Shown: positions 49,759-63,860, numbered from the stretch's first letter. The stretch is DNA of 64,000 nucleotides from Anseranas semipalmata (GCA_013399115.1 VXAA01001237.1:172400-236399), one strand, 5' to 3'. Notes: a model not told the origin generated them from the sequence alone. A program made the numbers and translations.

Positions 49759-52700
49759 TCATTTGAAATCCTTTGTAAACTTGTTTTCAGTATATTAGAA
49801 GTAACATATTTAGCTAAGCCACATAATACAGAATGTGATAAGTATTACTGTTCTTAGTGTTGATAAACGAAGAAGCTTCTTATGTTTAGAAACAATCCAC
49901 CATTATGTATTACATCTTGAAAATGTTTTATTCTTTTCAAATAAGCTAATCAGTCTTTAGCTGATATTATGACTTATGTCTTAGGCAAGATGACAAAATG
50001 GAGATCACCAGTGAAAAAGGCATATTATTTAATCATTATCCATAGGGAATTTCATCCTTAAAGCACTATTCTTAAATCACTGCAACCTCATGACCTCTTC
50101 AATCAGTAAGGATTACTATCCTTTTTTATAAAGATAAAGAAATGAAGGTAAAGAAGTTGAATGACTTATCAGAAACCACAGAGATAGCAGTATCCAGTCT
50201 GGGATGAGCAATGGATTCTTTCCTTTTGTCCTAAAAACATTAAGATGCTCGTATGCAAAATCTTTGTTGCCATTGATAGGCAATAGCCTCTATAAACAAT
50301 TACAAATATTGCCAAGCAAATTATTATCTTCAAATAATGTTAATTGTCAACAGCTTTTTCTACTTTTGTTTCTATTTTTACAGAATTTGAGCAAGTAAAT
50401 CTGTTATTTATTTGGAAAACAAAAAAATTTATTCTCACACATTATTTATTTGTGCTAATTAGAGCTGATAAAATTTGTTAAATTTTCTATGATTCTGGGC
50501 TGACCACATAGGTGAAGTAGTACTTCTTCTGCCCTTCACTGACTGAGTATAGAATAACAGATAATTACCACACACTACAGGCTGGATTTTTGTTGTTGTT
50601 TTTGTTGATAAATTGTCATTTGTACAGTTTCAAATTCTCAATATTGAATTTTATATATTCAAGTTATCCTTAAACTTTAAACAATAAAATAGCACAAGTT
50701 CAAGTAAATAACTGCATAGTCCACTCACTAAATGCATTTCAGACAATATTGGTGCAGCGCTTTATTTCTTGTTGGCCTTCTTTAGTCTACAATAACATCT
50801 GAAGCCCTTCAATTAAATCTCTAGAACTAGGACTTATCACAGCTGCTCTCTGTAGTAATTGGTTATGTTTGTCGATTTTTTTAGTGAAAAGCTCTTCAAA
50901 TAGGACACAATTTTTAATGATTGATTAACCTCAGACATTTAACAAAAGGATATTTAAAACATATATTGAATCTTCCAGCATTGCTCTCAGATAATTGAAC
51001 CACATTGATCTAAATTATCCTTGGCATCAAGAAGGCAGATGTAGACTGTTTGTTACACTACCATAGGGACTTCATTTTGGTGTAAATGTCACTCTTGCCA
51101 GCTTTTTGCATAAAGAATTAATTCCAAGAGTCATATTTTCTTCTAATGGAAAGATTGCTTTAGTGATTGCTAGGAAAAAGAAAAAAACGGGGTAATAGAA
51201 GGCGTTCAGTTGAATCAACTAGTTTCCAAAAGCAGTGTATATTTTAAGTTTGCTTTGTGATTGGCAGCATTTAGGAATTGATTTTGCAAGTTGTCTGGCT
51301 CCCTGAGCTCTAACTAGGGCCACTAAAAATGGAGGCATCTCAGCACTGCACAGAAGGTGCTTAACCCCTCACAAAGTCAGGCCTTTGGTGTTAAGAGTTC
51401 CCCTTTGAGCTTTGTGGAGCACAAGTCAGATGTCATCATACTTGCTCTTTAACGCTTTACTCTTTACTTCACACTTTCTGCTGTTCATTTCTGCTTCATT
51501 TCACAGGGACCAGTTTATTCTCTCTGCTGTGCCTTGAGCACCAATGCTGTCTCAACGCCTGTGCAAGGTTATGGTGCTCCAGGTGGAGCAGCTACTGGAC
51601 TTGTCTGTGAAGATAAGCTTTATTATGTGACTTTCTTTGTTCATTTTTGTGGTAGCAGCTTGCACAGGTGTACATTTCCTGTTGGGTTAATTTTGCTGGT
51701 ATTTCTAATATAACAACTTCTACACAAAGAGGGTGCAAAGCTGTTCTCATGTGCTGGCCCCTCAGCCTCCCACCGCTGGGCTGTGGGAGCTGCTCCAAGG
51801 CTGCAGCAGACTGCAAAGCAGTCAGGCAGCACAGATAGAGATATGCAGCTGATTACTACTTTCCCCACTGCCTTTTTCACCCCCTGCAAAGCTGTGCTAC
51901 AAAGTACAGATGAGACCCATCCAGGCTCCCCTCATCTTCCTTCCCTCTGACTCTGCATTGATCGTGCCGTTTCCAGAAGGACCAAGGTCCAGCCTGGAAG
52001 CTGGACCTATTTTCAGAGCCATTGGCTGTTAGACACCCAAGGAATATAGCACTGAGCAATCAGATCAGACTGAAACATGGCACAGCCTTTTTTTAAGTAC
52101 ATGTGAAATGGAAACCTGAGACAGCTTTCTTTTCATGACAGTAACAGAGTATACACACCTACCAACCTATCCCAGCACTTTCTGCCTCCACTCTGGAGAC
52201 TAACTCCTATCTCTGACATCCATTACAAACAGCATGTTGGAGACCCAGTCCTCTTATTTCTTTTTTATGTTTCATGCTTTGTAAATGACAATCACTGCTT
52301 GATGCAGATGTTGCACTGTATGCCACTCAGGGATGTTTCATTATTAAAAATAGCTATATAAGTATAATGGTGATAATAAGGAAGAGAATGCTAGAGGCTT
52401 TGAAGGGCGCTGGTTGAGCTGCCCAAATGAACGCAACCCAGACAAGGCTTTCAAGCCAGTGATTAGAAGTAAAATTGTTATAAACTGAATTCACTGTCAG
52501 AGTTTCCTCAGCTTGATGCAGGACTCACTTCACCTGTTGTTTCAGTCAGTGGAGCCCTACTGACCCATCAGTTTATGGTGTTAAGTCCTTTTGGAAAGTA
52601 AATGCAAGCAAGCTCTCTATGAGTTACTGAATTTAGACAATTGACAAAAGAAAGTGCAGTTTAAAGGTACTGAGTTTAGGTACCGTTAATGTGAGCTCAT

Positions 52701-54673
52701 ATTCAGAACTGCTGCAGGCATGTTAGACGAAAGGCTAAGATGTGGAATACATGATAACGTCAGCAAAGACAGCAACAGTTTTGCTGAGCTACCACATGGA
52801 GAAATGCCTGTATAGAACAAGCAGTATAAAATGAAGTGGCTAACAGCTGTCCTTTCCTCTCAGGGATACACAATATCACAGCTGCCCCTGGCTTCTGTAG
52901 CAATGCTTCTCCATGGTATGACTAGTCCTTTTCTCATCTCAGGCAAACACAACCCTTTTTTAAACAGCACTAGTGAAAAAATCTCCCATTTCCTAGTAAT
53001 GAGAGATGAGAAATGCACTTCTGCTTATCCCTAGCTTTACTCTAAATATTTTCAGTAGACCTGTCTTTATAAAAACACATACAGAAAGGTAAATTGCAGT
53101 GGATTGTCTTTATTTTCCTCAGCTTTCAGAATGATCATTGTTGCTGTTCTTGTAATGAGTATGTATGGGTTTTTACTCTTTCCATCTTCTGAATTCTCTG
53201 CACCTAGAAAATGGGTGGACAACCTCATCAAGAGGTGGAAAGGAGAGTCCAATATCCCTACGCATAAAGGCTTTCATAACAGTATTCTTCACTGACTGTC
53301 CCATTGTAATTTGAATGTTAAAGTTCAGGTTGCTGGAAGCCATGTCTAAGTGAAAGAAATTCTTGCTCGCATGATATCTGCCCATTAAAAAGAACAATCT
53401 TCCTTTTACTCCTAGCTCCTAATGAATGATGCCTGGAGTTCTGAATGACTTACCTTTACTCTTTCTTAAAGATGACGTTCACCTGCAGTCTGCAAGGAAG
53501 GCTGCACCGAGGAGACAGGAGGCAGGCCCCTTCCTCCTCTTCCTCCCAGCCTCCATGTCATCACTTAGCTGTACTGTCCCTGCATGTGTTGTCCTGTAAG
53601 TCAGACATGAGAATAAGCCCCAAACCCCAGTAACTTGCCATCCCAGAAATGGTCTGCAGCAGACCACTTAACTAAAAAGCCACTTGTGTGTACAGACTAG
53701 ACTGCAGAAAAAAAGCCATTGTGAAAAGAAAAGACCTAAAATTTCTCCATTGGTAACTCACAGATCAGTAACTCATTTAAAAAGGCAGCCCAAATGTCCA
53801 GTGACGTAATGGATGTGTCAGTGTCCTCCAAACAATCCTTCCATCTTGCGTGTGCTGACAGAATAAGGCAATGCACAAAACGCACTGAAAAGGAAGGTTA
53901 TTTCCTGGGTGTTACTACAGACAGCGAGGGTAATACTGCTCACAGTGAGTTCAGTAACATAATGTACTACATTCGCATAATTTCATCATCCTCACAATTC
54001 AAGCACAGCACATAAGGAGAGAAAGAAAACATCATTGGATATAGCAGCAATAAATAAATTATAAGTGTTTCTTTGTAACTGTACATGCAGAAAATGTTTG
54101 CTTTGCACGTGGTCTTCTGTAGAATAACATAAAGAAAAACTTCATCTAATGTAGATATCACAGTGTTTTTGCATATTTGCTGGAATCATTGGATGGAGCT
54201 GCTAATTTGTGATCGAAGATACTGCTGTTGGGAAAAAATGTATGTGCTTCAAGAAAAGGCTGAGACCCTTGTTTATGGCTATACATTGGCAACAGTAAAG
54301 TATGTTCAATATAAAACTCTTTCTGGACAGAATGAAAGAATTGTCTCCTAGTTTTCAATATTGTGATCACGTTGGTCCCCTATTATTTGACCAGCGAAAA
54401 ACAGACTGCATGGAAAAACAAGCAGGGCCAGATGGGCAACTGCAAAGAACAGGCTTTACCTTGAAGACTGTTTCAGACAAAACCAGCTTATTTAAAATAA
54501 AATAAAAATAAAAAAATACAAAAAATATAAAGCACTTATACTTGTCTTGATTAGACACAAAGCTTAATAAGTCGAAGTTACTACATTAGGCTGTCAGCTT
54601 CTATGGGGATCCAGATTCAGATGCACTACAGTTGTGTTTTTTTTAATGTGTCACTTCAATGTCAGAATCAGGC

Positions 54674-54699
54674 AAAAAAAAAAAAAAAAAAAAAAAAAA
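54674..54699. repeat. Poly-A run
   Basis: A run of 26 As after GGC. No retrotransposon body is recognised upstream, so it is annotated only as a homopolymer. Confidence 0.9.
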
Positions 54700-56683
54700 G
54701 GTGTTTTGTTGTTAATCAGAAATGCTAATAATACGTTTCCCTATGAAGTGTGGACTACACATTCTCGTGCAGTAGACAGGGATTTATTCATGGACCTATT
54801 CTTAAAATTCACTGAGTAGCATGCCAAGTGAATTAGCTGTGGTAGTCTTTGCCTCTTGCATGACTGCAATGTGACCTCTGGTAGGCTACAGGGAGCGGCT
54901 CTGTGATTGTACTTCTGGCCACAAATAAAGCACAACAGAACTCTAAGTAAGCTGTTATCAACACCCAGCTAAATCAAATGCATGGGGTATTTTGAGATTT
55001 ATGCTAATTGCTGTGAGATAATTCCCATGTTAAACTAATTACTCTGGCTGTAATGAATGGATGATATAAATAAATTAAGAATGAGAATAGCAACAAAATC
55101 CCTTATTTTACAACTGCACTGTCTGCCTCATCTGATTAACACTAAAGAAAGTTACTTAAAAACTAAACAAACAAAACAAGAAAGAAACCTGAGTATGTAT
55201 TGTAGAAATGTAGAAGACAAATAAAATATTTTTTCAAATGTAATTACTTTTAATATATGCTTGTGGAAGGTCTAATACTATGTATGCTGTCTCTGTAATT
55301 TTTGCTGTATATAACTGGGGACAGTGAATACACTGATTTTTTCTATGTCTCTGTTTAAGCATAAGACTTTGTAACGATTTTTTTTAAAGAAGAAAAACAT
55401 CAAAGAGCAAATTATGTAATTGCTTCCTAAGTGTATTGTACTCTTCAGTTTTTATGGAAACTGATTGTAATAGATAAAGCCTTTTGACCAGCCGTTGATG
55501 TTTAGTGTATACTTCTGTTTGTAATGGGGAAAAAAAAAATATGGGGCTGTCAATCAAACCTGCTCCCAGTGAGTCTGTACAGTGAGAATTGTATTAATAC
55601 CTGCAGACTGCATTTGACTTATATGATTTGAAGAAAGGTTGCTTAAGCTAATAATGTTTCCTTACAGCATATGGCTTTTATGAATTCTTCTGGCATGGAT
55701 TATATTAGTAGAAACATTTTTTCTTTTCAATGAGCAAAATATTTTTGTATGCTTTTCTTATTCAAATCTGAGGTCAGGTCACTCATTAGCTGTAATCCGA
55801 AGCCATAACTGACCTTCACCAAATACCTGTTTTAAAGATCGTAATAGAAAAAGAAATTATGTCCAGTTCATCAACAGCTATAATAACACAGGCAGGAGCA
55901 TAAACAACACAAAAACTATTAGGATGCTTTTCCTGCATCCCAATGTGACTTTAATGGCTAGTATTTTCTGATTACCAATTTATAAAAAAAAAAAAAAAAG
56001 AAAAACATAATTAAAATAGATATTTAGATTTAAATGAAGCTTTCTAATATTTTTGAAATATCCCTGCAAATGCTTCCTTGCTTTTAGGATTATGAGAGAA
56101 ACTGATTTTTCATATACTTCCCACTTTGAAATATCTAATTTTTTTATTCTATTTCCAGTTCATTTTGTTAGAGTGAAATGAGATGCTAAGACCCAGATCT
56201 CCAAGCCCTAAGCTGTTTGGTGCTTGGCTGTAGCTACATTGTTGTAAATCAATTTGATTTGAATTGTGGGCGGGGTGCTACTTGAGAAGCATGCTTACCA
56301 CTGTTGGTAATGCATAAGAGTTTCATTGACTGTCAAGACATATGTTAAAAAACAATCAAATTAAAAAAAAAAAAAAACACTCAAAATAAATCATTCTAAA
56401 AAGCTGAATGAAAATTCCTTTCTAAAATAAAATGCCTCACAGAGTCAACAGTGATTTTTTTTGTTGTTTTCTGGAGCTTAGTTGTATAATAATTATGATG
56501 TATCTTAACTGGCTTGTAGATTGAAAAAGCAAAACCACAAATGAGCTATGTCATACTGGGTAAAAATCTGGTTTCATTGAAATCAACGGCAAAACCCCCA
56601 CTGATTTCTGTGGAGCCAGGGGTTCATCCAGAATTTTTACATCTGCAGTTTTCTTCTGATCTTTATCCCTTGTTTAATATAAC

Positions 56684-56694
56684 TGACCTAATTT
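56684..56694 (-). promoter_or_regulatory. Candidate ROR response element
   Basis: The minus strand reads AAATTAGGTCA, an exact match to the RORE consensus WAWNTRGGTCA with the TAGGTCA core that ROR and REV-ERB proteins prefer. It lies about 9.7 kb after the RORB stop. One such match is about what chance predicts for the whole window, so autoregulation is only a possibility. Confidence 0.25.
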
Positions 56695-57100
56695 ATGTGT
56701 ATGTAAGTAAAACTACAGCCTGATTCATTTAGAAAGTGACCATGGAGGGTTTTATTTTTTATCATGAATTTCCTAGGACCAGCATCCCTGTCAAATGAAA
56801 AGGTTCTATATTACTTTAGAATGTAATAGATTTTTGTCTTATTTTATGTCCTGTAAATTATTAGTTCAAAACTGTTAGCATTCCATAATAATGCACACAT
56901 GATTTTTGAATGTTTTCTGTAAATGACAATCAATGTTGAAGTTCCTTTCTCTAATGCTGAAGAAAATTAAAAAAAAAAAAAAATGCATAAGAAAAAAAAA
57001 CCTGTTTTGTTACTTTTTCCCCCTTCCTTAAAATCACCTGGATCTGTCAGGAAAAAATACTGTGTATGCATTTTCAAAAGAGAAGAGTAAAAATAAAAAC

Positions 57101-60100
57101 CTAAACATAAGAAGCCTATACTTATTTTCATGATTTCTCTTAAACTATTGAATTAAGTATTGCATGTTGCTCCATCAATGCACCAAAAGTGGATCTGTTT
57201 TGCAATTTAAATTATAGCTGCAACTTTTGAATATGCAAATTGTTAGATTTATCCATTTATTTCTCTATTTGTTTTAAGGAAAGTCTCAGCTAGTAGAAGA
57301 TCAAAAGACTTAAAGCTAGAGATGCTTGCATGAAGGCAAAGTGCACAATAATGTAACAGCAGACTATCTTATTTAAAATAAGACACTGTATTTAAAAGAA
57401 ATGATAAATATACCAAATATTTTTAATTGTATGTATTTCTGATGGAAATTAATAGCTAAAGATGAAACAGAAATGCTAGTTGTTGAAGCTGAAGACAGTA
57501 TCTTTCAAAGATAGTATTGTTCCATTTTTAGGAGCCTAAATTTAAAGCAAGAGAAAATTTAAAAGACAATATCTAAGGCCTCATACTGCAAACTGTTAAG
57601 CATATACTTAAAACCAGCTATATGCTCAAATGTTTCTTAAATCACAATGCAAGCATGCAATTTTGGGTTCTAAGATGCAGTAAGTGCATCTTAGCATAAT
57701 TAGATTTTCAAGTCCTAGAGATTTAAGACTCATCTGGAGATTTTACAATCAACTGAAGTAACTTCAGATAATTGTAATAATGAGTTCACATATGAACATC
57801 TATGTTTCACACATAATGAAGGTGAACTGTTTACTAGCCCCATGAAATAAATGGATTGTTGTATTTATGTGTTCCAAAATACAGAACTCTATAGTAAGTA
57901 TGATGGTGGTATTTGAATAGGCACTGTTACAGCATCACAGGTGCTTATTTTATAATAACCTGTATTATTTTCAGTTAGAAAATCAGAAACATTGTAGTTT
58001 AAAACGGTATCAATAGATTTGGTGTAGCTCATATTTCCTTACTCTTTGGTTGTCTTTGGTATTTTAAGACTAGCTTATCTTTCTAGTCTGCCTAAAAGGA
58101 AAAGTTTTAGTAAAATACTTTCTTTTCCTGAAAGACAGAAACAAACATTCATAGGTACTGACTGGCAAATAGCACAGTGATCAACACTTAGTGAGGAGAC
58201 AAGCAGAATATTACTTTGAAGACTTTCTGAAAGTCTTACAGGGCATGGCTCACTACTCTGTTATGCCAATTCAATGTCAGTGTAAGTCCATTGTCCAGGC
58301 TCACAGTAGATTTGTTTATGCATGTATGAACTATCTATTTTATACGTTTCGCACATTACAGTTTCTGAAACATAGATGATGGTACAGATTAATACAAGCT
58401 TTCAGGAAAGATAACAGTGAAATGCTTTAGATATGCTACATGAAATAACAGTCACTGTCAGTCCCAGAAGAATTATATACTTACAGGTGTTCACTTAATT
58501 ACATGCTCATGCAAATGTAGCCTTCTGGATCATGACGTAACGTGAATGCACTTGGTGATAACTTTCCATGTACTTTGAGCAACTTCTTCATAACAAGAAC
58601 TGTCTCATGAAATGTGGTAAACATCCCCCAGATAGTCCAGCTTTTGTACTGGGTGAATCAAAATCTGGCTAAGCAATGTTTCTGTCTCTTTCCCTTCTTC
58701 CTATACCTCCATTCTTCACCTCCATTCCCCACCTCTGAACCCAAAAGAAATCTTCAAAATAATCTTTTAAAAGCTGGATTGCAGTTTGCCTTGAGAGGAC
58801 AAAGACTGATTTGTTCTGCTCCCAGTGTGAAATGCCCATTTGTTGTGAAAGGTTGCTGTAAGTTTGGTGTTACAGGCCATGCTTCTGTCCTGGAAAATGT
58901 TTGCTTACCTTCCTGTTTATGTAGTAGTTTTGATGTAGCTTTAATGATCTGTGTATATGAGAGAAGTAAGACTTACAGAAGACTTAAGAGCTTCAATTAG
59001 ATGTAGGGGCTCTGAACCCAGAAGGTTTTTATTCCAGTTATATTGAACAGGCTAATAAAAATATTACTTCCCCCTACAGATATGCATTAAAACTCTGAGT
59101 GTAGCTACGATTCTTAAAAAATCAGAACAAATCTTTCATATGGGTGTTCCATCTGTAAGGATTCAGTTCAGTTGGCCAGAGAGCTGTGTTGGTCCTGTTT
59201 GCATTGCTCACGGGTACTTTTCTTGACATCCACCTGCTGCTCCTCAAGGTCTCAGGTCTCTCATAGCTCTCCCCAGTACATGGACACTTTGGATAATCTA
59301 GGACAACTCTAGGAAAACAGCATGAAACCACATGCTGGTGTTTAGGTGTCCATAGAGAGAGCTTAACTGTGTAACATACATACTTCATACAGAAGCCTGG
59401 AATTTTGCATGAATAAAAGTAAACAGATCAGGCACCATCTGTGATTTAGAAATAATTGTTGTGATTTCCCTTCAAAATCACCACAAAAGTAAATGCAGTA
59501 CTGAGCTTAAGAGATTACTTCCATGATCAACAGATTCAGCCCAGCCCTGATAAAGCTGATGTGTACATTGCTTCCGTTTCAACTAATTAACCAATAGTAA
59601 TTTTGAGCAAATGCTGAGCTTGTCTGGAATTTCTTCAGATTAATGAAATCCTTTATCAGAGGGCTTTAAAAACTGTATCCTCTATCCCCCTGTTTTTGTT
59701 ACATTTTGGAATTCAAAAATGCATTCAGATACAATGAAAGAGCCATGAAATTGCAGTAGCAGTTAATTGTCTTTGCAACACTCCTCTAAATGACTCAGTG
59801 ACTGACATAGGCCAGGTTTAGTATATCCTTCACTTCCTTGTGACAGCTGAAGACCAAACACTGTGAAGTTTTCAGCTGTGAAGTTTTAGTAAACTCATTT
59901 TTGTACTATGCTCTTACCAGTTAAAATTTCCTGTCTGCTTAAAAGTCAGATTTCTCATTTACTGCTTGTAGGTGGGCCCCCAGGTCTCTCTCGAGGCCAT
60001 GCAACACACTCAGTGGCACTATGATATCAAATGGGAGGTAAGAGGGCTGGAGCAGAGGTAATGATGTTAGGAGACAACTCATCCTATCTTCATCTTCTTT

Positions 60101-62904
60101 AAATGGCCATGCTGCCCTAATCACCATGCCCATCTTCTCACTACAAAAGAAATTTAATTTTCTTTTTTCCAGGTTATAAAATAGTTGTGTGCACAGTGCT
60201 TCCTACTGGATGTTTTAGGAGACGCTCCCAGCAGATGTGCAGGGTAATACAGGATTTCTTCCTTTTGTTCAGTGACATTTGTATTTGCCTGCTACAAATA
60301 CTGAAGCACATGGCTTGCACTGCATAGTAATTCAAAAAGGGAAGTACATTTCAGGGGCACTCCACTATTTCTGTCTCTTAGAAAGGTTCTTTACCATTAT
60401 TCATTTCCTTCACTGCCTTCCCTGCTTTGTAACAGAGGGGATGTTGAAGGCCATGCTTTTAAGGAGTCCCAGTAGAGTCCAAGGCATTAGCCTGTGTGTA
60501 CTTTCTAAGCTCATACCCTATCGAAAGAAATCAATACCTCTTCCATGAGCTTAAAGCTAGACATGCTTAAGTAACCATCTGAATATAGCTATTCCAGCAG
60601 CTTCAGGAAATGCAGAATATTTTACTAGACAAAAGCTATGCAGAGAAATGTTACTTTAAGAAATTAATATTTTTCTCTTCATGAACTAAATCATAATAAT
60701 ATTATACAGCTAATTGAAAGGCCTGAAAAATGAGCACAACACCAAGCTTAAACTCCATGTTTTGGGGATGCTAGTGCTGATCATTGATTACTCCTGTCAT
60801 TTTAGGCAAGCAGATGATTTAGCATCTGTATATCTATTTGTCTATTTCTTGGCATTTTTGAGGTATATGCCCTGTCTTCATCTTTGCTGTAAGGTTTCCA
60901 GATGTTATCAAGTAAGTCCATATTGTCTTGGCAATGTTCTCTTGTCGTTGCATCGTTCCCTTGCTGCCATCTGTGTTACTAATGAAATCCACTCTGCTGC
61001 TCTCTGAGGTGAGTTATTGTTCCAGTGCCCCAGAGCGACTTGTTCTGTGCAAGTTAGTCTGAACTGTGACAACATTTCCATCCTTAAGGGAAAACTCTGC
61101 AATCCTATCATATCACTGAAAAAGCACCCTGACAAGCTGTAGCTGTTTGTAAATCCATATTTAAAGTTATCACTCTCAACCTTCAATGCTGCATGCAAAA
61201 GGATATCCGATTCTACTGAATTCATACCATTTACACCTTCTCTGAAGAGTAGGAAAGCATAGGTACCATGCCTTTTACAACACATGCTTTCTAAACATTA
61301 CTGAACCAAACCAACAGATTTTAAAATCTCTGCATGAAATGGGAAAGTCAAATCTATCATTTTCATTTTAGTTTGAAAACATTCAGTGAGTACAATCAAA
61401 ATAAGCTTTGCACTTTCAAAGATGTTGAACGTTCAGCCTCTAGAAAGAGATATTATCCAGCAAAAGCCATTTAAGGTCGTTTCTGATGGGTGTTAGTAAA
61501 GGTATGTAGTCAAAAAGAGTAAACAACAACAACAAAACAATTAATATTAGGTCTAGTGTTCTTTCAATGAAAAACATATTTTTCTGTAGATACAGTTTTT
61601 CTGTGAGGAATATTCCTACAAAAGGCAATAAAAATAAAGGATATAAATCTGATACATTTTTTCATTAAATTTAAAAGAAAATGATATCTTTATGATATTC
61701 TATGGAAAGATTAGTATTCAGAACAAACACCAGAGAATGCTGATAACAGAAGTTCCATTTAAACTTCTTCAGGAATTTTCAGTATGTATTATCAAATGTG
61801 ACCAAAAAAATGAATCCATCAAGTGCATGCATCAACAGCAGAGGGAATAACTCTAATTTTTCTATTTTAAATTTACAGATCACAATTTAGTGCTACTTGA
61901 ACTAATGGCTGGTCTCTATTAGGAGAGTCTGAGGCATTAAAAGCTTTTGTCATCTGTTTAGGCTGTTTCCCAAGAGATTTGCTTTCCAACGCTCTGTTGA
62001 ACTTGGACCTCTGAGCTTCTGTAACGTTCTTTCCGATGCAAGGCAGTGTTGCAACATAGGGAGTCAATGACACACTGCCCTCTATTGGAAAGATCAACTA
62101 ATAGTAAAAGTAGTTACTTTATCCCATCTCCAGCAGAGAGGTGCAGGCAGGAATACTTCGTATGTGACCAATCTGTTTTGTTCCATTTGAAATTACATTT
62201 TTCCAATGTTAAGTAGATAAAATGCCCATTCAATCACATGCTTCAAATGCAAACAGCATGTTATTTTTAAATAGAGTTTTTAAAATTTATAATCATTTGC
62301 TTACTGGTCAAAAGGATTCCCTTAGAAAATATTTTTAAGAAAAATAGGAGCACATGAAAAAAGGAAGGGTTTACACATTTGACCGTCAAGAGTGCTCCTT
62401 CTATTGAAGTTTTAACCCATAGTTCCTCCACCGAAACCGTCAGCATCACTTGACAGTGATGGAACTGGAGGCAGAAAATCACTCTACAAGCATCAAAATT
62501 TACTTAAATAAACATATACATAAACTACCTGTTTGCAAGTGTAAAGTAAAATAATGACAGGCCAGAACTATTTATAGCTGCCACCAAGCACTCAGGATTT
62601 TCTATATAAATTCAGTCTGTTTAAGCTAAAAAACTCCTACTGAAATCCAGATTCCAGACACTGGCTGCACAAACCCAATTAGTGTACAAAAGAACCCCTT
62701 TGTCTTATGAAGGTTGTTTGCTGAATTTTATTTCTTGTCTGCCTTTGGCCAAACAGCTTACAGATTGGTATGACGCCAAGGAAATATTCAGAGCAAGTGG
62801 GAAACTTTATTTCTCATTATCTTTCATCATTACCTATGCCGGTCCTTTGTCACTGGTCTTAGTTGTTGAGAACTCTAGCTTAAACAACAATTTCCAGCGC
62901 AGAT
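57101..62904. other. Downstream region without a recognised gene
   Basis: AT-rich sequence between the probable RORB 3' UTR and the CR1 element. In other vertebrates TRPM6 is the next gene and points toward RORB, but no TRPM6 exon is recognised here. It contains a strong hairpin (57670-57694), a 15-bp tandem repeat (59861-59890), a splice-bounded 66-base open stretch (59972-60037) and a 74-codon minus-strand open segment (61873-62097). None of these can be called a gene from sequence alone. Confidence 0.6.
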
Positions 62905-63860
62905 GTGATAGAATCACGGAATCATAGAACAGTCCAGGTTGGAAGGGACTTTGAAAGATCATCAGGTTCAATATTTCATGGGAAAAGGGAGCCTAGATGA
63001 GATTATCTAGCAGCCTGTACAATCACATCTTGAAAACCTCCAGTGATGGTGATTCTACCATACCCAGTGATTGATTGTTCTCACTGTACAGAATTTCTTT
63101 CTTATATCCAGATGAAACCTCTCCTGGTGTAGCTTATATCTATTGCCTCTTGTCTTCTCCATGTGGCTCCTTGTGAAGGCACCTCTGTACACTTTGTAGC
63201 TGCCCTTTAAGTACTGGAAGGCTGTGATGAGGTCCCTCCTGACCCTTCTCTTCTCCAGAGTGAAAAGACCTAACTCCTTCGGTCTTTCCTTACAGGGCAG
63301 GATCTCCAGCCCTTTGATCTTCTTCATGGCTCTCCTTCAGACCCTCTCCAGTCTGTCCATGTCTTTTTTGAATTGTGGGGACCAGAACTAGACACAGTAC
63401 TCAAGGTGCTGCCTGACAAGCGCTAAGTAGAGTGGGATGATCACATCTCCATCTCTGCTAGTAATGCCCCTGCAGACACGGCATGGATCTGATTTGCCTC
63501 CATTGCTGCAGCAATGCACTGGTAACTCATGTTCAGCTTGCTGTCTGCCAGATCCCTTCCAAAAAGGCTGTTCCCCCCACCACACAGATCCTGGCCTACA
63601 CTGGGCTCTTCGGTTATGTTGTCCAAGGTACAGGGACAGGACCTTGCAGTTGCCTTGGTTAAACTTCATACAGTTCTTGCTTGCCCACTCTTCCAGCCTG
63701 TCCATGTCTCTCTGGAAGATGGCCCTCCCTCTGACGTGTCGCCCTCACCACCAAATTTAGTGTCAACTGCAAACTTGGTGAGGGTACTTTTAATCCCATC
63801 ATCCAGATCATTTACGAAGATGTTGAACAATGTGGGGCCCAGTATTGCTTCCTGGGGGTA
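62905..63860 (-). mobile_element. CR1 LINE retrotransposon, 5'-truncated
   Basis: CR1 is the dominant avian non-LTR retrotransposon. Read on the minus strand, this copy ends at about 62905 with the typical CR1 3' motif (+ strand GAATCACGGAATCATAGAAC followed by AGTCCAGGTTGGAAGGGACT). Upstream are decayed C-terminal reverse-transcriptase ORF pieces: 63388-63705 (DRLEEWASKNCMKFNQGNCK near its start, LVRQHLEYC at its end) and 63055-63327 (KELGLFTLEKRRVRRDLITA, then HLDIRKKF). They are in different frames with stops between, so the copy is dead. Homology fades at about 63860, which looks like the usual 5' truncation. No target-site duplication was identified. Confidence 0.93.

Larger units (their letters stand above)
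47002..57100 (+). other. RORB: Probable RORB 3' UTR (end uncertain)
   Basis: AT-rich sequence with no recognised coding exon follows the stop. RORB messages in mammals are known to have long 3' UTRs, so much of this is likely transcribed as 3' UTR; that is inference. Candidate AATAAA polyadenylation hexamers include 49153-49158, 50683-50688, 54924-54929, 55069-55074, 55220-55225 and 57092-57097. The one at 47009-47014 lies too close to the stop to be a likely site. The tract carries many simple repeats: poly-T with one N (47211-47245), TA/CA runs (about 47527-47586, 48239-48297, 49189-49262), (ATCT)n (49720-49758) and poly-A (54674-54699). A GC-richer block lies at about 48720-48900. Confidence 0.4.

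Noticed and set aside
57101..62904. Expected neighbour gene TRPM6
   Set aside because: No exon with recognisable TRPM6 channel or alpha-kinase sequence could be read on either strand.
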